A program made the translations under genes and the position numbers. From contig CBDDED010000003.1 in NCBI GenBank assembly GCA_965226825.1, positions 310,001 to 374,000 of the forward strand: DNA of 64,000 nt, given 5' to 3'. This document shows, piece by piece, positions 42,679 to 50,946 of this stretch. This stretch comes from Io17-Chloro-G2 sp965226825 (lineage in GTDB: Bacteria > Chloroflexota > Dehalococcoidia > Lucifugimonadales > UBA3495). Position 1 is the first letter of the stretch. Every line of letters starts with the position of its first letter. Under the pieces are notes generated by a model. That model ran no database searches. It was not told the DNA's origin and saw only the letters and a program-made list of their open reading frames with translations.

Positions 42679-42954
42679 AGGGGATTATTTCAATTGTCAT
42701 CAAATCACCCCGTCACTGTTGCTGCGGCGGGAATCCAGTGCTCCATTTGTTACCTACTCCTGCTCCCGTCATCCTCGCCGCAGCGGGGATCCAGAGCCCT
42801 GACAATGCGCCAACACGGTTAGGGCAACCATGACGCGGCGGGAGCCGGGGCAGGAACTCCATTCTCCAACCGTGTGGATGACAACAAGGGCTCTGGATCC
42901 CCGCTGCGGCGAGGATGACGGGGGACAGATGACGAGGGACAATCGAAAGGCCCT
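42679..42954. repeat. Third copy of the 270-bp dispersed palindromic repeat
   Basis: Starts with a degenerate terminus (GATTATTTCAATTGTCATC) and ends AATCGAAAGGCCCT (one mismatch to the 14-bp TIR). It contains the same succession of palindromic modules, here with GGGGATCCAGAGCCC and its complement. The inner spacer is diverged from the other copies. Orientation is the same as the copy interrupted by IS110. Confidence 0.8.
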
Positions 42955-43678
42955 GTCTCCCAAGGGGGAAGGGATTCTGCAAACCTTGACCTATTGCACC
43001 AAAACATCGCACCAGGATTGACCGGTTACGCTTGGCGATGTGGACATAAGGGAGGCCGGTTGATGGACGCTAAGTCTTTTCGCCGGACCGTTTGTGAGGG
43101 CCGGGGATTTTCCTGAAAATGGCGCTGTTTGCCCAGGGAAAATCGGGTTTTTGCAGGCTTTTGCACAAATCACGCCATTTTTCACTGATTTTTTGTAGCT
43201 AGTGGCATCGTCCCAGATACGATTTTTTGTAAACAGTGCCATTTGTTGCCATTTGATGCCGTTTAGTTCCGGCGGAGTCCGGGAGATGGCTGCCTGGGCC
43301 AACACTCCATGGCCAGGCGGCTGATGGTCAGGCATCGCAGGCATCATGGTAGATAGGGGCCGAGCGGGCTGGCAAGGGGCGGATGTCAGCCAGGGCATTG
43401 TTCGGGCTGTCTGAGCAGTTGAGGGGAGCAATTGTTCAGGTTTGTTGGGCATGACGAAAGACGGCCCTCCCCTGAGGTGTTCACCTATCGACTCTGAACA
43501 GTTACTGCCCGGACTGATGTTCGCGTAGGACCAGCGGCCGGGTTGCAATTCCCAACTGTGGGCGGCGGGCGGTGCGGCCTCGCCGGTTTCATTGGTAGGT
43601 CAACAGGCCGCTGCGTCGCCGGTCGTTACTCCGCGGGTGTGGTTCTAGGCGGATCCGCCATCCAGTGCCTGGACTGCG
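42955..43678. other. Noncoding stretch with AT-rich direct repeat
   Basis: 720 bp without a recognisable gene. The interval 43100-43270 is AT-rich for this genome. It contains a roughly 33-bp spaced direct repeat around GATTTTTTGTA followed by CAGTG or TAGTG and CCA/GCA. A 185-codon minus-strand open frame here has no family features and is not called. Confidence 0.4.
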
Positions 43679-44185
43679 CTACTTCAACAACCCGGTCCAG
43701 ACATAGTCGTTGTCTGCCACGTCGCCATGGCAGGTCTGGCAGCCTTCAACCATGCCTTGCTTCTCGACCGTGCCGTCGGCCAGAACCTTGAGCCAGAACC
43801 AGTCGTTGTGGTCTGGGTTGTAGCCCGACTTCTTGTACATGACCGTGTTGGCGGCTAAAACGCCTTGGGGGGTGTAGTTTTCCTTGACTATGATGGCTCC
43901 GTTGGGCATGACTCCCTCCTTGCCGTCGAGGGCATCATAGGCGGTAGGGTTTAAGTAGGTGGTCAAGAGCATACCGTGGGGGTCGCCGCCCTCGTACTTC
44001 TCGCCCAGACCCGGCCACAACTCCCAGGACTCAGCGTATTCCACTTCTTCCAAGTAGGCGATTACCGATGCCGCCGTTGTATCAGGCAGTTCCGGCTCGC
44101 TAGAACCGCCACACGCCGCCAATCCAACGGCTATGACCATAAGAGCAAGCAGAGTAATCAAGAGACGATTCCAGTGTGCGGACAT
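43679..44185 (-). CDS. Cytochrome P460-like c-type heme lipoprotein
   Basis: A 168-residue lipoprotein: signal peptide with lipobox GLAACGGS, then a compact domain with a single c-type heme motif CQTCH near the C-terminus (EGCQTCHGDVADNDYVWT). The region DALDGKEGVMPNGAIIVKENY with KVLADGTVEKQG fits the cytochrome P460 fold. P460 proteins oxidise hydroxylamine or detoxify NO when they carry the Lys-heme crosslink; the crosslinking Lys cannot be confirmed here. Start at ATG after GAGGAGTTGCTC. It faces away from the UGSC gene. Confidence 0.82.
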   Translation of the reverse strand: MSAHWNRLLITLLALMVIAVGLAACGGSSEPELPDTTAASVIAYLEEVEYAESWELWPGLGEKYEGGDPHGMLLTTYLNPTAYDALDGKEGVMPNGAIIVKENYTPQGVLAANTVMYKKSGYNPDHNDWFWLKVLADGTVEKQGMVEGCQTCHGDVADNDYVWTGLLK

Positions 44186-44598
44186 GAGCAACTCCTCAGT
44201 CACCTTGGTATAGGTTCCGAAATGCGAACCCCTTTCTACCAGAATCCCCACTGGTGTTCAAGTCAATTACCGTCTGGTACCAGAGTCTTTTCGTTCCCCC
44301 GCTGGCGCCCGTTTCAACGCAGAGCTCGCCGAGAATCACGCAGAGGGCGCAGAGGACTTGCTTGAGTCGGTACAATCTCTGCGTCGCTCCGTTGAAAAAA
44401 CGCTAATTCACATCACAGGTCACCAGGAGACAGGGGGTGTGAAAAGGCGCTGTGTGGGAAGGATCGATGCTTTTCAACCCAAGCCGCGGCGTGTATCATT
44501 ACCCTTGTGCCGAGCCTTGGAAACTTGGTGGAAACTGCTCGGAAATCTGGCGGAAACAAAACCCCCGCATAATCCTCGGTAATGGACTGGGAGGCATG
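44186..44598. other. Divergent intergenic region between P460 and UGSC genes
   Basis: 413 bp. The feature of note is a phased 11-bp repeat at 44519-44562 immediately upstream of the UGSC gene. No promoter hexamer pair was convincing and no gene is supported. Confidence 0.4.
44519..44562 (+). repeat. Four helically phased 11-bp GGAAA repeats before the UGSC selenoprotein gene
   Basis: GGAAACTTGGT, GGAAACTGCTC, GGAAATCTGGC and GGAAACAAAAC follow one another with an exact 11-bp period, about one helical turn. They end 37 bp before the start codon. The placement suits cooperative binding of a regulator on one DNA face or intrinsic bending; no known site is recognised. Confidence 0.6.
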
Positions 44599-45168
44599 AT
44601 GGCGGATACATACACCGTAAGAAACATGAGACTGGTGGACCCCAGCGGCGTCAGCCTGGGCTCCGACGAGTTTCGCCTCAACCAACGTCCCACGGATTTG
44701 AACGGTAAGACTCTCGGCCTGTTGGAAAATCACAAAGCCAATTCGGACAAGGTACTTCACGAATTGGGCAGCCTGCTCAAAGAAAAGTACGACTTGAAAG
44801 ACGTGGTCTACCTGAGCAAGCACAGCGCCTCTCTGCCCACCAAGCGGGAAACGGTCCAGGATATTCTGGACCAGGTGGACGTTTTGATCACTGGGATTGG
44901 TGATTGAGGCTCCTGCAGCTCGTGCAGTGTGCACGACGGAATAGAGATGGAAAGGCTGGGGATTCCCACCGCATCCATAATCACTCACGTTTTCCTTAAC
45001 ACTGCCAAAGGCATGACCCGGATGATGGGCGTGCCGGATTACGAGTTCGTCGTGGCCGACCATCCCCTTTCCAGCCTCACCGATGACGAGTGCAGACAGA
45101 GGGCGGAGGACATCGCTCCGGAAGTGGAGCGAATTCTGGTCCAAAGCGCCGCCAAACAAGCGGTGTAA
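44599..45168 (+). CDS. UGSC-family selenoprotein, in-frame UGA = Sec103
   Basis: A 189-residue protein read through TGA 44905-44907. Upstream: LNGKTLGLLENHKANSDKVL and DQVDVLITGIGD. Directly after the TGA the same frame continues UGSCSSCSVHDGIEMERLGIP, the hallmark of UGSC-containing selenoproteins, then a complete C-terminal domain to TAA. Each half alone would be a truncated fragment. The Sec-Gly-Ser-Cys motif looks like a selenenylsulfide redox centre; its biochemical role is not established. Start at the second ATG of GGGAGGCATGATG (four bases after the Shine-Dalgarno). A SECIS-like hairpin follows the UGA. The nuoEFG-like operon starts 170 bp downstream. Confidence 0.92.
44920..44936 (+). 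promoter_or_regulatory. Putative bacterial SECIS hairpin of the UGSC gene
   Basis: Perfect 6-bp stem and 5-nt loop: TCGTGC-AGTGT-GCACGA. The loop starts 18 nt after the UGA and has G at its second position, fitting the bacterial SECIS pattern bound by SelB. Confidence 0.75.
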
Positions 45169-45205
45169 TTGCCGGAAAAATCACCGGTTCAGGTAATCGA
45201 AAAAA

Positions 45206-45254
45206 GAGTCCTTGGACCAATCTCGTTCCCGGTACGTATCGGGTACAAGGACTC
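45206..45254 (+). other. Long inverted repeat in the leader of the nuoE-like gene
   Basis: GAGTCCTTG (45206-45214) is perfectly complementary to CAAGGACTC (45246-45254), with a nested CCCGGTAC...CGGG pairing inside. A second hairpin (CGGTCCGGGAG region, about 45280-45310) follows. The stretch between the UGSC stop and nuoE is therefore highly structured. It may be a terminator/attenuator or a leader regulator; no known riboswitch was recognised. Confidence 0.55.
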
Positions 45255-45340
45255 GTTAGACCGTCCCGGCAGCGTCGAGTTTCGGTCCGGGAGAAAGTCC
45301 GGGCCTCCCGAGCATCTATGCCCATCGGCTGGAGGAAGCT

Positions 45341-45868
45341 TTGCCCATGGACGGGCTGAAGCAGCGCATTACCCAAGCGGTCCAAGGACAACCCCAGCCA
45401 ACGGTGACCATACTGTCCAGTCTATTGGCGATTCAGGACGCCATTGGCTACGTACCCAAGCAGGCGTTGGAAGAGGTTGCCGCTTTCAATAAGGCCACGG
45501 TGAACGACGTGTGGGCTGTGGCGTCCTTTTATCCCAACTTTCGCTTCGAGCCGTTGTCCGCCCATGACGTGGAAGTTTGCTGGGGAGCGTCCTGCCATTT
45601 GGTGGGCGCCATGCCGCTCATGCAAGCCGTGCTGGAAGCCGCCGGATTGGAGACAGAAGGGGAAACCCCGGGCAAGCAGCTATCGGTGCGCTTCAATACC
45701 TGCCTGGGCGCCTGCGCCCAGGCTCCGGTGATTTCGGTGGACCATGGGTTGAAAGGCCGTATGTCCCCCAGCGTCGCCGGGAGAATAGTCGCCGGCCTGC
45801 TGTCGAATAACGAAACATCAACGGGCCATAATTCCGCTCCAGGGACTCATGATGCGCCGAATGCTTAG
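45341..45868 (+). CDS. nuoE: NuoE-like [2Fe-2S] subunit
   Basis: A 175-residue thioredoxin-like ferredoxin, the 24-kDa-type subunit of NADH dehydrogenases and NAD-linked formate dehydrogenases/hydrogenases. The four cluster ligands are visible in VEVCWGASCHL and FNTCLGACAQAP. The N-terminal helical part has LSSLLAIQDAIGYVPKQALEEVA. TTG start six bases after GGAGG; the in-frame ATG at 45347 is an alternative. It passes electrons between the FMN subunit (next gene) and other clusters. First gene of a soluble three-gene unit. Confidence 0.93.
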   Translation: MPMDGLKQRITQAVQGQPQPTVTILSSLLAIQDAIGYVPKQALEEVAAFNKATVNDVWAVASFYPNFRFEPLSAHDVEVCWGASCHLVGAMPLMQAVLEAAGLETEGETPGKQLSVRFNTCLGACAQAPVISVDHGLKGRMSPSVAGRIVAGLLSNNETSTGHNSAPGTHDAPNA

Positions 45869-46008
45869 CCAGGACCCCCTGGACCCTCAGATCTCTCAGC
45901 CCGGTTGGGCTTGCCTGGCCTATCAAGTCGGCCCCCTCAACTCCGATACCCGATTCCAACGGACCGGTCTGGCTTACAAGAGCATGGGCTGTGGGTCCAA
46001 GGCAGGTC

Positions 46009-47754
46009 ATGGCTCTCAGCTACGAACAGATTAGCTCCCAGGCCAGGGAGCGCTGGGAATCACTAGTCGGGGGAGACCGGCCCTGGATCAGGGTTGGTAC
46101 CGCCCTGTGCGGCCAAGCTGCGGGAAGCGAGGAAGTGTTTCAGGCGATTGAAACCTCCCTTGCCCAGAATGGCCTTGCGGCGAACCTCAGCCGGGTCGGC
46201 TGCCTGGGCCTCTGTTTTGCCGAATCCCTCGTGGATATCCAGATGCCCAACGGCCCCCGGGTTTTCTACGGTAACGTTACCCGCCAGGCCGTCCAACAGA
46301 TTTTGGAGTCCCACATCGGGCGGGGAATCCCGGTCCCGGAATTGGCCCTGGGATACCTGGCGCCCGTTTCCGGCGACGGCGCGGCGTCTGGGGGAGTCTC
46401 GGAGCCGGAAAACATTCCCAACCTGGACCTCCATCCCATGCGGGCCATGGAAACCAGGATTGCCCTGCGAAACGCCGGCACTATCGACCCGACCGACATC
46501 TACCAGTACATAGCAACCGGCGGATACCGGGCATTGCACCAGGCCCTGACCGAAATGACCGCCGCGGAGACCCTGGAGCAGGTGGCTGCCTCAGGCCTCA
46601 GGGGACGGGGCGGGGCGGCTTTCCCTGCGGCGACCAAGTGGAGATTCCTGGCCGGTTCCAATGCCCCCATAAAGTACATCCTGTGCAACTGCGAGGAAGG
46701 CGACCCCGGCGCTTTCAACGACAAGGCAATTCTGGAAAGCGATCCCCATACCCTGATAGAGGGCCTGCTGCTCTGTGGATATGCCACCGGTGCCAATCAC
46801 GGGTACATCTTCATTCGCCATGGCCACGACGGGCCAATTGACACCACCAGGGAAGCCGTCCGGCAGGCCTATGAGCAGGGAATCATCGGCCATAGCATCT
46901 TTGGTTCGGATTTCGATTTCGAACTGGAAGTCGCTCTCACCGGAGATTCCTACGTGGCCGGAGAGGAAACCGCCCTGATGGAGGCCATCGAAGGCAGCAG
47001 GGCCATGCCCCGCTACCGGCCGCCGTTCCCTGCCCAGTCTGGCTTGTTCGGCAAACCCACCAATATCAATAACGTGAAGACCCTGTCCTACGTGCCGGAA
47101 ATAGTCGCCAGGGGCGGCGAGTGGTTCTCCGGCATCGGCCACGAACAAAGCACGGGCACGGCCATCCTCTGCCTGACCGGCGCGCTGAACTATACCGGTA
47201 TGGTGGAGTTGCCCATGGGCGTCAACCTTACCGACGTGTTGTACCAGGTAGCCGGCGGCGTTCCGGGAGGCAAGGCTCTCAAGCTGGTCCAGACCGGCGG
47301 ACCCCTGGGCGGGGTGCTTTCCGCAGACAACGTCGACCTGCTGCTGGATTTTGAGGTCTTCCGCAACGCCGGAGCCATCTTGGGTTCCGGGGGCATAATT
47401 GCGGCCGACGAGGACACATGCGTGGTGGACCTGACCCGGTCCCTCATCGCATTCTGTCAGTACGAGTCCTGCGGCAAATGCTTTCCCTGCCGCATGGGTA
47501 TGAGTCACCTGCTGGAAGTGTTGGAGCGGATCTGCCGACTGGAAGGGCAGCCCGAGGACCTGACGCTGATGCGCAGCGTGGGCGAAAACATGCAAGCCGG
47601 CTCACTGTGCGGGCATGGGCAGTTGGGTTTTAATCCGGTGGCATCGGCATTGAAGTACTTTGGCCAGGAGTTCGACGCTCACATCAACGACCGGCGTTGC
47701 CCCACCGGGGTCTGCAACACTGCTCGTTTTTCACCCCGGCAAACCCGCAGGTAA
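46009..47754 (+). CDS. nuoF: NuoF-like NADH-binding FMN/[4Fe-4S] subunit
   Basis: About 581 residues. An N-terminal thioredoxin-like [2Fe-2S] domain (TALCGQAAGSEEVF, VGCLGLCFAESLV) is fused to the 51-kDa domain. NADH/FMN site: GRGGAAFPAATKW and CNCEEGDPGAFNDKAILESDPH. SLBB region: LCLTGALNYTGMVELPMGVNL. [4Fe-4S] ligands: YESCGKCFPCRMGMSH. The N-terminal fusion is typical of HndC/FdsB-type soluble enzymes rather than complex I. Start at ATG after AAGGCAGGTC; the upstream GTG is less likely. Confidence 0.94.
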   Translation: MALSYEQISSQARERWESLVGGDRPWIRVGTALCGQAAGSEEVFQAIETSLAQNGLAANLSRVGCLGLCFAESLVDIQMPNGPRVFYGNVTRQAVQQILESHIGRGIPVPELALGYLAPVSGDGAASGGVSEPENIPNLDLHPMRAMETRIALRNAGTIDPTDIYQYIATGGYRALHQALTEMTAAETLEQVAASGLRGRGGAAFPAATKWRFLAGSNAPIKYILCNCEEGDPGAFNDKAILESDPHTLIEGLLLCGYATGANHGYIFIRHGHDGPIDTTREAVRQAYEQGIIGHSIFGSDFDFELEVALTGDSYVAGEETALMEAIEGSRAMPRYRPPFPAQSGLFGKPTNINNVKTLSYVPEIVARGGEWFSGIGHEQSTGTAILCLTGALNYTGMVELPMGVNLTDVLYQVAGGVPGGKALKLVQTGGPLGGVLSADNVDLLLDFEVFRNAGAILGSGGIIAADEDTCVVDLTRSLIAFCQYESCGKCFPCRMGMSHLLEVLERICRLEGQPEDLTLMRSVGENMQAGSLCGHGQLGFNPVASALKYFGQEFDAHINDRRCPTGVCNTARFSPRQTRR

Positions 47755-47837
47755 TTGTCCTACCCGGACGCTGCCGGGGTCCGGACCGGGTCTGAGCAAA
47801 TTGGTCGCAAGAAATACTAGGGGCCGGGGGCCTGAAT

Positions 47838-50687
47838 ATGCCAAATGAAATCACCATCACCATCACCATCGATGGTGTGGAAATCAAAACCGAGCCCGGA
47901 AAGATGGTCCTGGAAGCCGCCATCGAATCCGGCGTATACGTTCCCTACCTTTGCTACCATCCGGGCATGAAGCCCTACGCCGCGTGCCGGATGTGCGTGG
48001 TGAGCGTTGACGGCGGGCGGGGATTTCCGGCCGCATGCACCCTGCCGGTGCAGGACGGCATGATAGTCCACAGCGAGGACGCCGCAGTCCACCAACTGCG
48101 CAAGTCCGTCATGGAGATGTTGATTGCGGAACACCCAGACGGGTGTCTCACCTGCCACCGCGTTGACATCTGCGGGCCCAATGACGTTTGCCTGCGCCAC
48201 GTCTCGGTCAACGACCGGTGTGTAACCTGTCCCAAGAATGAACGGTGCGAATTGAAGGACACCGTTCGCTACTTGGGAATGACCCTGGAATCGCCCTTGG
48301 AGTACAAGTACCGGAACATCCCACTTGAAACCGGCGATCCCTTCTACGATCGTGACTATAACCTGTGCATTGTCTGCGGACGGTGTGTTCGCGCTTGCGA
48401 GGAACTCCGCGGCGACGATGCAATATGCTTCACCGAGCGAAGCGGGTCGGCCTTGGTGGGAACGTCCTTTGGCACGTCGCTGCTGGAATCCGGCTGCGAG
48501 TTCTGCGGCGCCTGCATCGACGTCTGCCCGGTCGGAGCCTTGACCGAACGGGACCACAAGTGGGAAAAGCCGGCGCGGGTTGAGCGGACAATCTGCCCCC
48601 ACTGCCCGGTAGGGTGCCAGCTGAACCTGGAAGTGGGCCCCAAGGGTCAATTTGTCCGTGCGGTGCCGGAGATTAACTCGCCGGCCAACCGGGGTCAGGC
48701 GTGTTTCCGAGGCAAGTTCGGCCTGGAATTCATCAACGGCGCGGACTCGCTGACCACTCCTTTGATTCGCAGAGATGGCGTGTTGGTCGAAGCTTCCTGG
48801 GATGAGGCCCTGGACCTGCTGGCGGCAAAACTTCGTGAATACAAGGGAGATGAGTTCGCGCTGCTGACCGCTCCCGATAGCACCAATGAGGAACACTACC
48901 TGGCCCAGAAGTTCGCTCGGGTGGTCATGGGGACCAACAACGTGGACCAGACCAGCAACACCCATCCGGAGTTGGTGCTGGCTCTGGAATCTACCTTGGG
49001 GTATGCGGCGGCAACCAACCCCATCTGGGACCTGGAGCAAGCCGGATGCACCTTGGTTTTCAACACCAACGTGACCGAAGAGCAGAACGTGGCGGCGGTC
49101 CCCATCAAGAGGGCGGCGCAAAAGGGCGGGAAACTGGTGGTGATCGACCCCCGAGAGGTCGAATTGACCCGCTATGCCGATATCTGGCTGCGGCCGGCCC
49201 CGGGCAGCGAGCTTCTTTTATTGGGAGGCATCCTCCGGTCGATTGTAGACCAGGGATTGGAGCAAACGGACTGGCTGGAAGAACACTGTGAAAATCCGGC
49301 GACCCTGCAATACGCGCTGCGCGGCATGGACCTGGATGAAGTTGTCCGGGTAACCAACGTGTCCTTGGACAGTATGAACGAAGCGGCACGGCTTTTCGCG
49401 CAAGCTGATGGCGGCGCGATTGTCTACGGGTTGGACAACGTTCCCGCGGACCTACAACGGGACTGTGTTCGTGCCCTGGCCGACCTGGCAATGTTCACCG
49501 GGAATCTGGGCAAGGACGGATGCGGATTGTATCCCATGCGCCGGGGAGCTAACGAACAGGGCGCTTGGGATATGGGTTGCTATCCCGACCGTTTGCCGGG
49601 TTATCGGTTGGTCGGCGATGAAGATGCCAGGCAGGCGGTGGAAGCAGTTTGGGGAGCAAGCCTGCCCACGACTCCCGGAGTGAGTTTTGCCCAGGCCCTG
49701 TGGGGTGAGGCTGGCGGCGTCCGGGCTGCCCTGGTGATTGGCGAAGGGGCCGTGCCCTGGGAAGCCCTGGACTTTTTGGCGGTCCAGACCGGCCACCTTG
49801 GTCCGACCGCACAGCGGGCCGACCTGGTGCTGCCCAGAGTCACCTTCGCTCAAAAGAACGGCACTTTCACCAACTTGGAACGGCGTATTCAACTGCTCCG
49901 GCCGGTTTTCCCGAATTCCAATACCAAGGCCGAAACCAACGCCCAAGCCAACGCCGATGTGGATGGAGCCCGCACCGAGGCCTGGGTTATCGAGCAACTG
50001 GCCGGCCGCATGGGCGCGGATGGTTTCAGTTTCAGGTCGCCCGGCGGCATCATGGACGAAATAGCCCAGGTAACACCCATCTACGGCGGGATTTCCCACC
50101 GGAGGCTGGAAAGGGAGGGCAGGTTGGTGTTGGCCTCCAACCCGGAAAGCCCCCAACCCACCCAGGTCCTGTATTCCCGCAAGGAGTACCGGGGAATCCA
50201 GTGGCCTTGCCCTGACGACGCGGCCCCCGGGGTCGGCGTTTTGTACCGAGACGGGTTCCCCTCTGAGAAAGGCCATCCGATTACCCCGGAATTCAGGGCG
50301 GCATCCGGAACCGCCGAGGCGGAGAATCCAATGTGGCTGGTTCCGGGCCGGGTGCTCATTCAGCGGGAACGGGACTTGGAAGTGGTCAAGGGCCTGAGAA
50401 ACCAGATCGTCCGGGAAGATTGGATCGAACTGAACCCCGCCGACGCAAGCCGGCTGTCCATTGTCGACGGCGATCAAGTAGAGGTCGCTTCTGCCGCACG
50501 GATCCTGTCCGGAGTGGCGCGTTTGGTCCCTGAGGTGCCCGCCGGTGTTATCGCGGTCACCGGTCTTTTCGGCCAGCTGGCAATAGACCTGCAGGCCAGC
50601 GAGGAGTGGAATCCGGCGGCTGAATCTCCCCGCCTGGAAATAACTCCAGCAAGCATCGCCAAGGTCTCAGTGGGAAGCGCCGCATGA
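47838..50687 (+). CDS. NuoG/FdhA-like iron-sulfur molybdopterin-fold subunit lacking the metal-ligating Cys/Sec
   Basis: A 949-residue protein. Order of domains: N-terminal [2Fe-2S] (LCYHPGMKPYAACRMCVV), His-Cys [4Fe-4S] region (CLTCHRVDICGPNDVC), two ferredoxin [4Fe-4S] clusters (CIVCGRCVRACEE and CEFCGACIDVCPVG), Mop [4Fe-4S] (CPHCPVGCQ), molybdopterin oxidoreductase domains and a C-terminal dinucleotide-binding domain. In NAD-linked formate dehydrogenases the segment after GTNNVDH contains the catalytic Cys or Sec (CARLCH). Here it reads GTNNVDQTSNTHPEL, with neither. The subunit thus looks like a NuoG-type electron conduit or an enzyme with altered chemistry. No membrane subunits are adjacent. 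Confidence 0.9.
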   Translation: MPNEITITITIDGVEIKTEPGKMVLEAAIESGVYVPYLCYHPGMKPYAACRMCVVSVDGGRGFPAACTLPVQDGMIVHSEDAAVHQLRKSVMEMLIAEHPDGCLTCHRVDICGPNDVCLRHVSVNDRCVTCPKNERCELKDTVRYLGMTLESPLEYKYRNIPLETGDPFYDRDYNLCIVCGRCVRACEELRGDDAICFTERSGSALVGTSFGTSLLESGCEFCGACIDVCPVGALTERDHKWEKPARVERTICPHCPVGCQLNLEVGPKGQFVRAVPEINSPANRGQACFRGKFGLEFINGADSLTTPLIRRDGVLVEASWDEALDLLAAKLREYKGDEFALLTAPDSTNEEHYLAQKFARVVMGTNNVDQTSNTHPELVLALESTLGYAAATNPIWDLEQAGCTLVFNTNVTEEQNVAAVPIKRAAQKGGKLVVIDPREVELTRYADIWLRPAPGSELLLLGGILRSIVDQGLEQTDWLEEHCENPATLQYALRGMDLDEVVRVTNVSLDSMNEAARLFAQADGGAIVYGLDNVPADLQRDCVRALADLAMFTGNLGKDGCGLYPMRRGANEQGAWDMGCYPDRLPGYRLVGDEDARQAVEAVWGASLPTTPGVSFAQALWGEAGGVRAALVIGEGAVPWEALDFLAVQTGHLGPTAQRADLVLPRVTFAQKNGTFTNLERRIQLLRPVFPNSNTKAETNAQANADVDGARTEAWVIEQLAGRMGADGFSFRSPGGIMDEIAQVTPIYGGISHRRLEREGRLVLASNPESPQPTQVLYSRKEYRGIQWPCPDDAAPGVGVLYRDGFPSEKGHPITPEFRAASGTAEAENPMWLVPGRVLIQRERDLEVVKGLRNQIVREDWIELNPADASRLSIVDGDQVEVASAARILSGVARLVPEVPAGVIAVTGLFGQLAIDLQASEEWNPAAESPRLEITPASIAKVSVGSAA

Positions 50688-50946
50688 CGAGCGTGCTCTC
50701 CGCCGATATTCTGGTCGGCATGCCCGTTTAATAGAGGGTTGCGGTAGGTCCCAAACTGTTCGGGCGCTTTCATCCGGCTGGGCGTACCCGAAGCGCGAAA
50801 TCGAGTGAACCCGGGATTCGGCAACGTGGGACCCTCGTTAACGAATGACTTAGAATAATTTGAAACCAGATGGTTTGCTGGCAGAACGGGAGCGTGGGTA
50901 CGGTTCCGGAGGAATTCAGCATCAAAGGGGTAGGTGATCGTTCAGC

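Noticed and set aside
42991..43548. 185-codon minus-strand frame
   Set aside because: No recognisable motifs or ribosome-binding site; overlaps the AT-rich repeat stretch.
44452..44907. UGSC region as a pseudogene or two separate small genes
   Set aside because: The only interruption is a TGA exactly at the UGSC motif, the frame and family similarity continue on both sides, and a SECIS-like hairpin follows.
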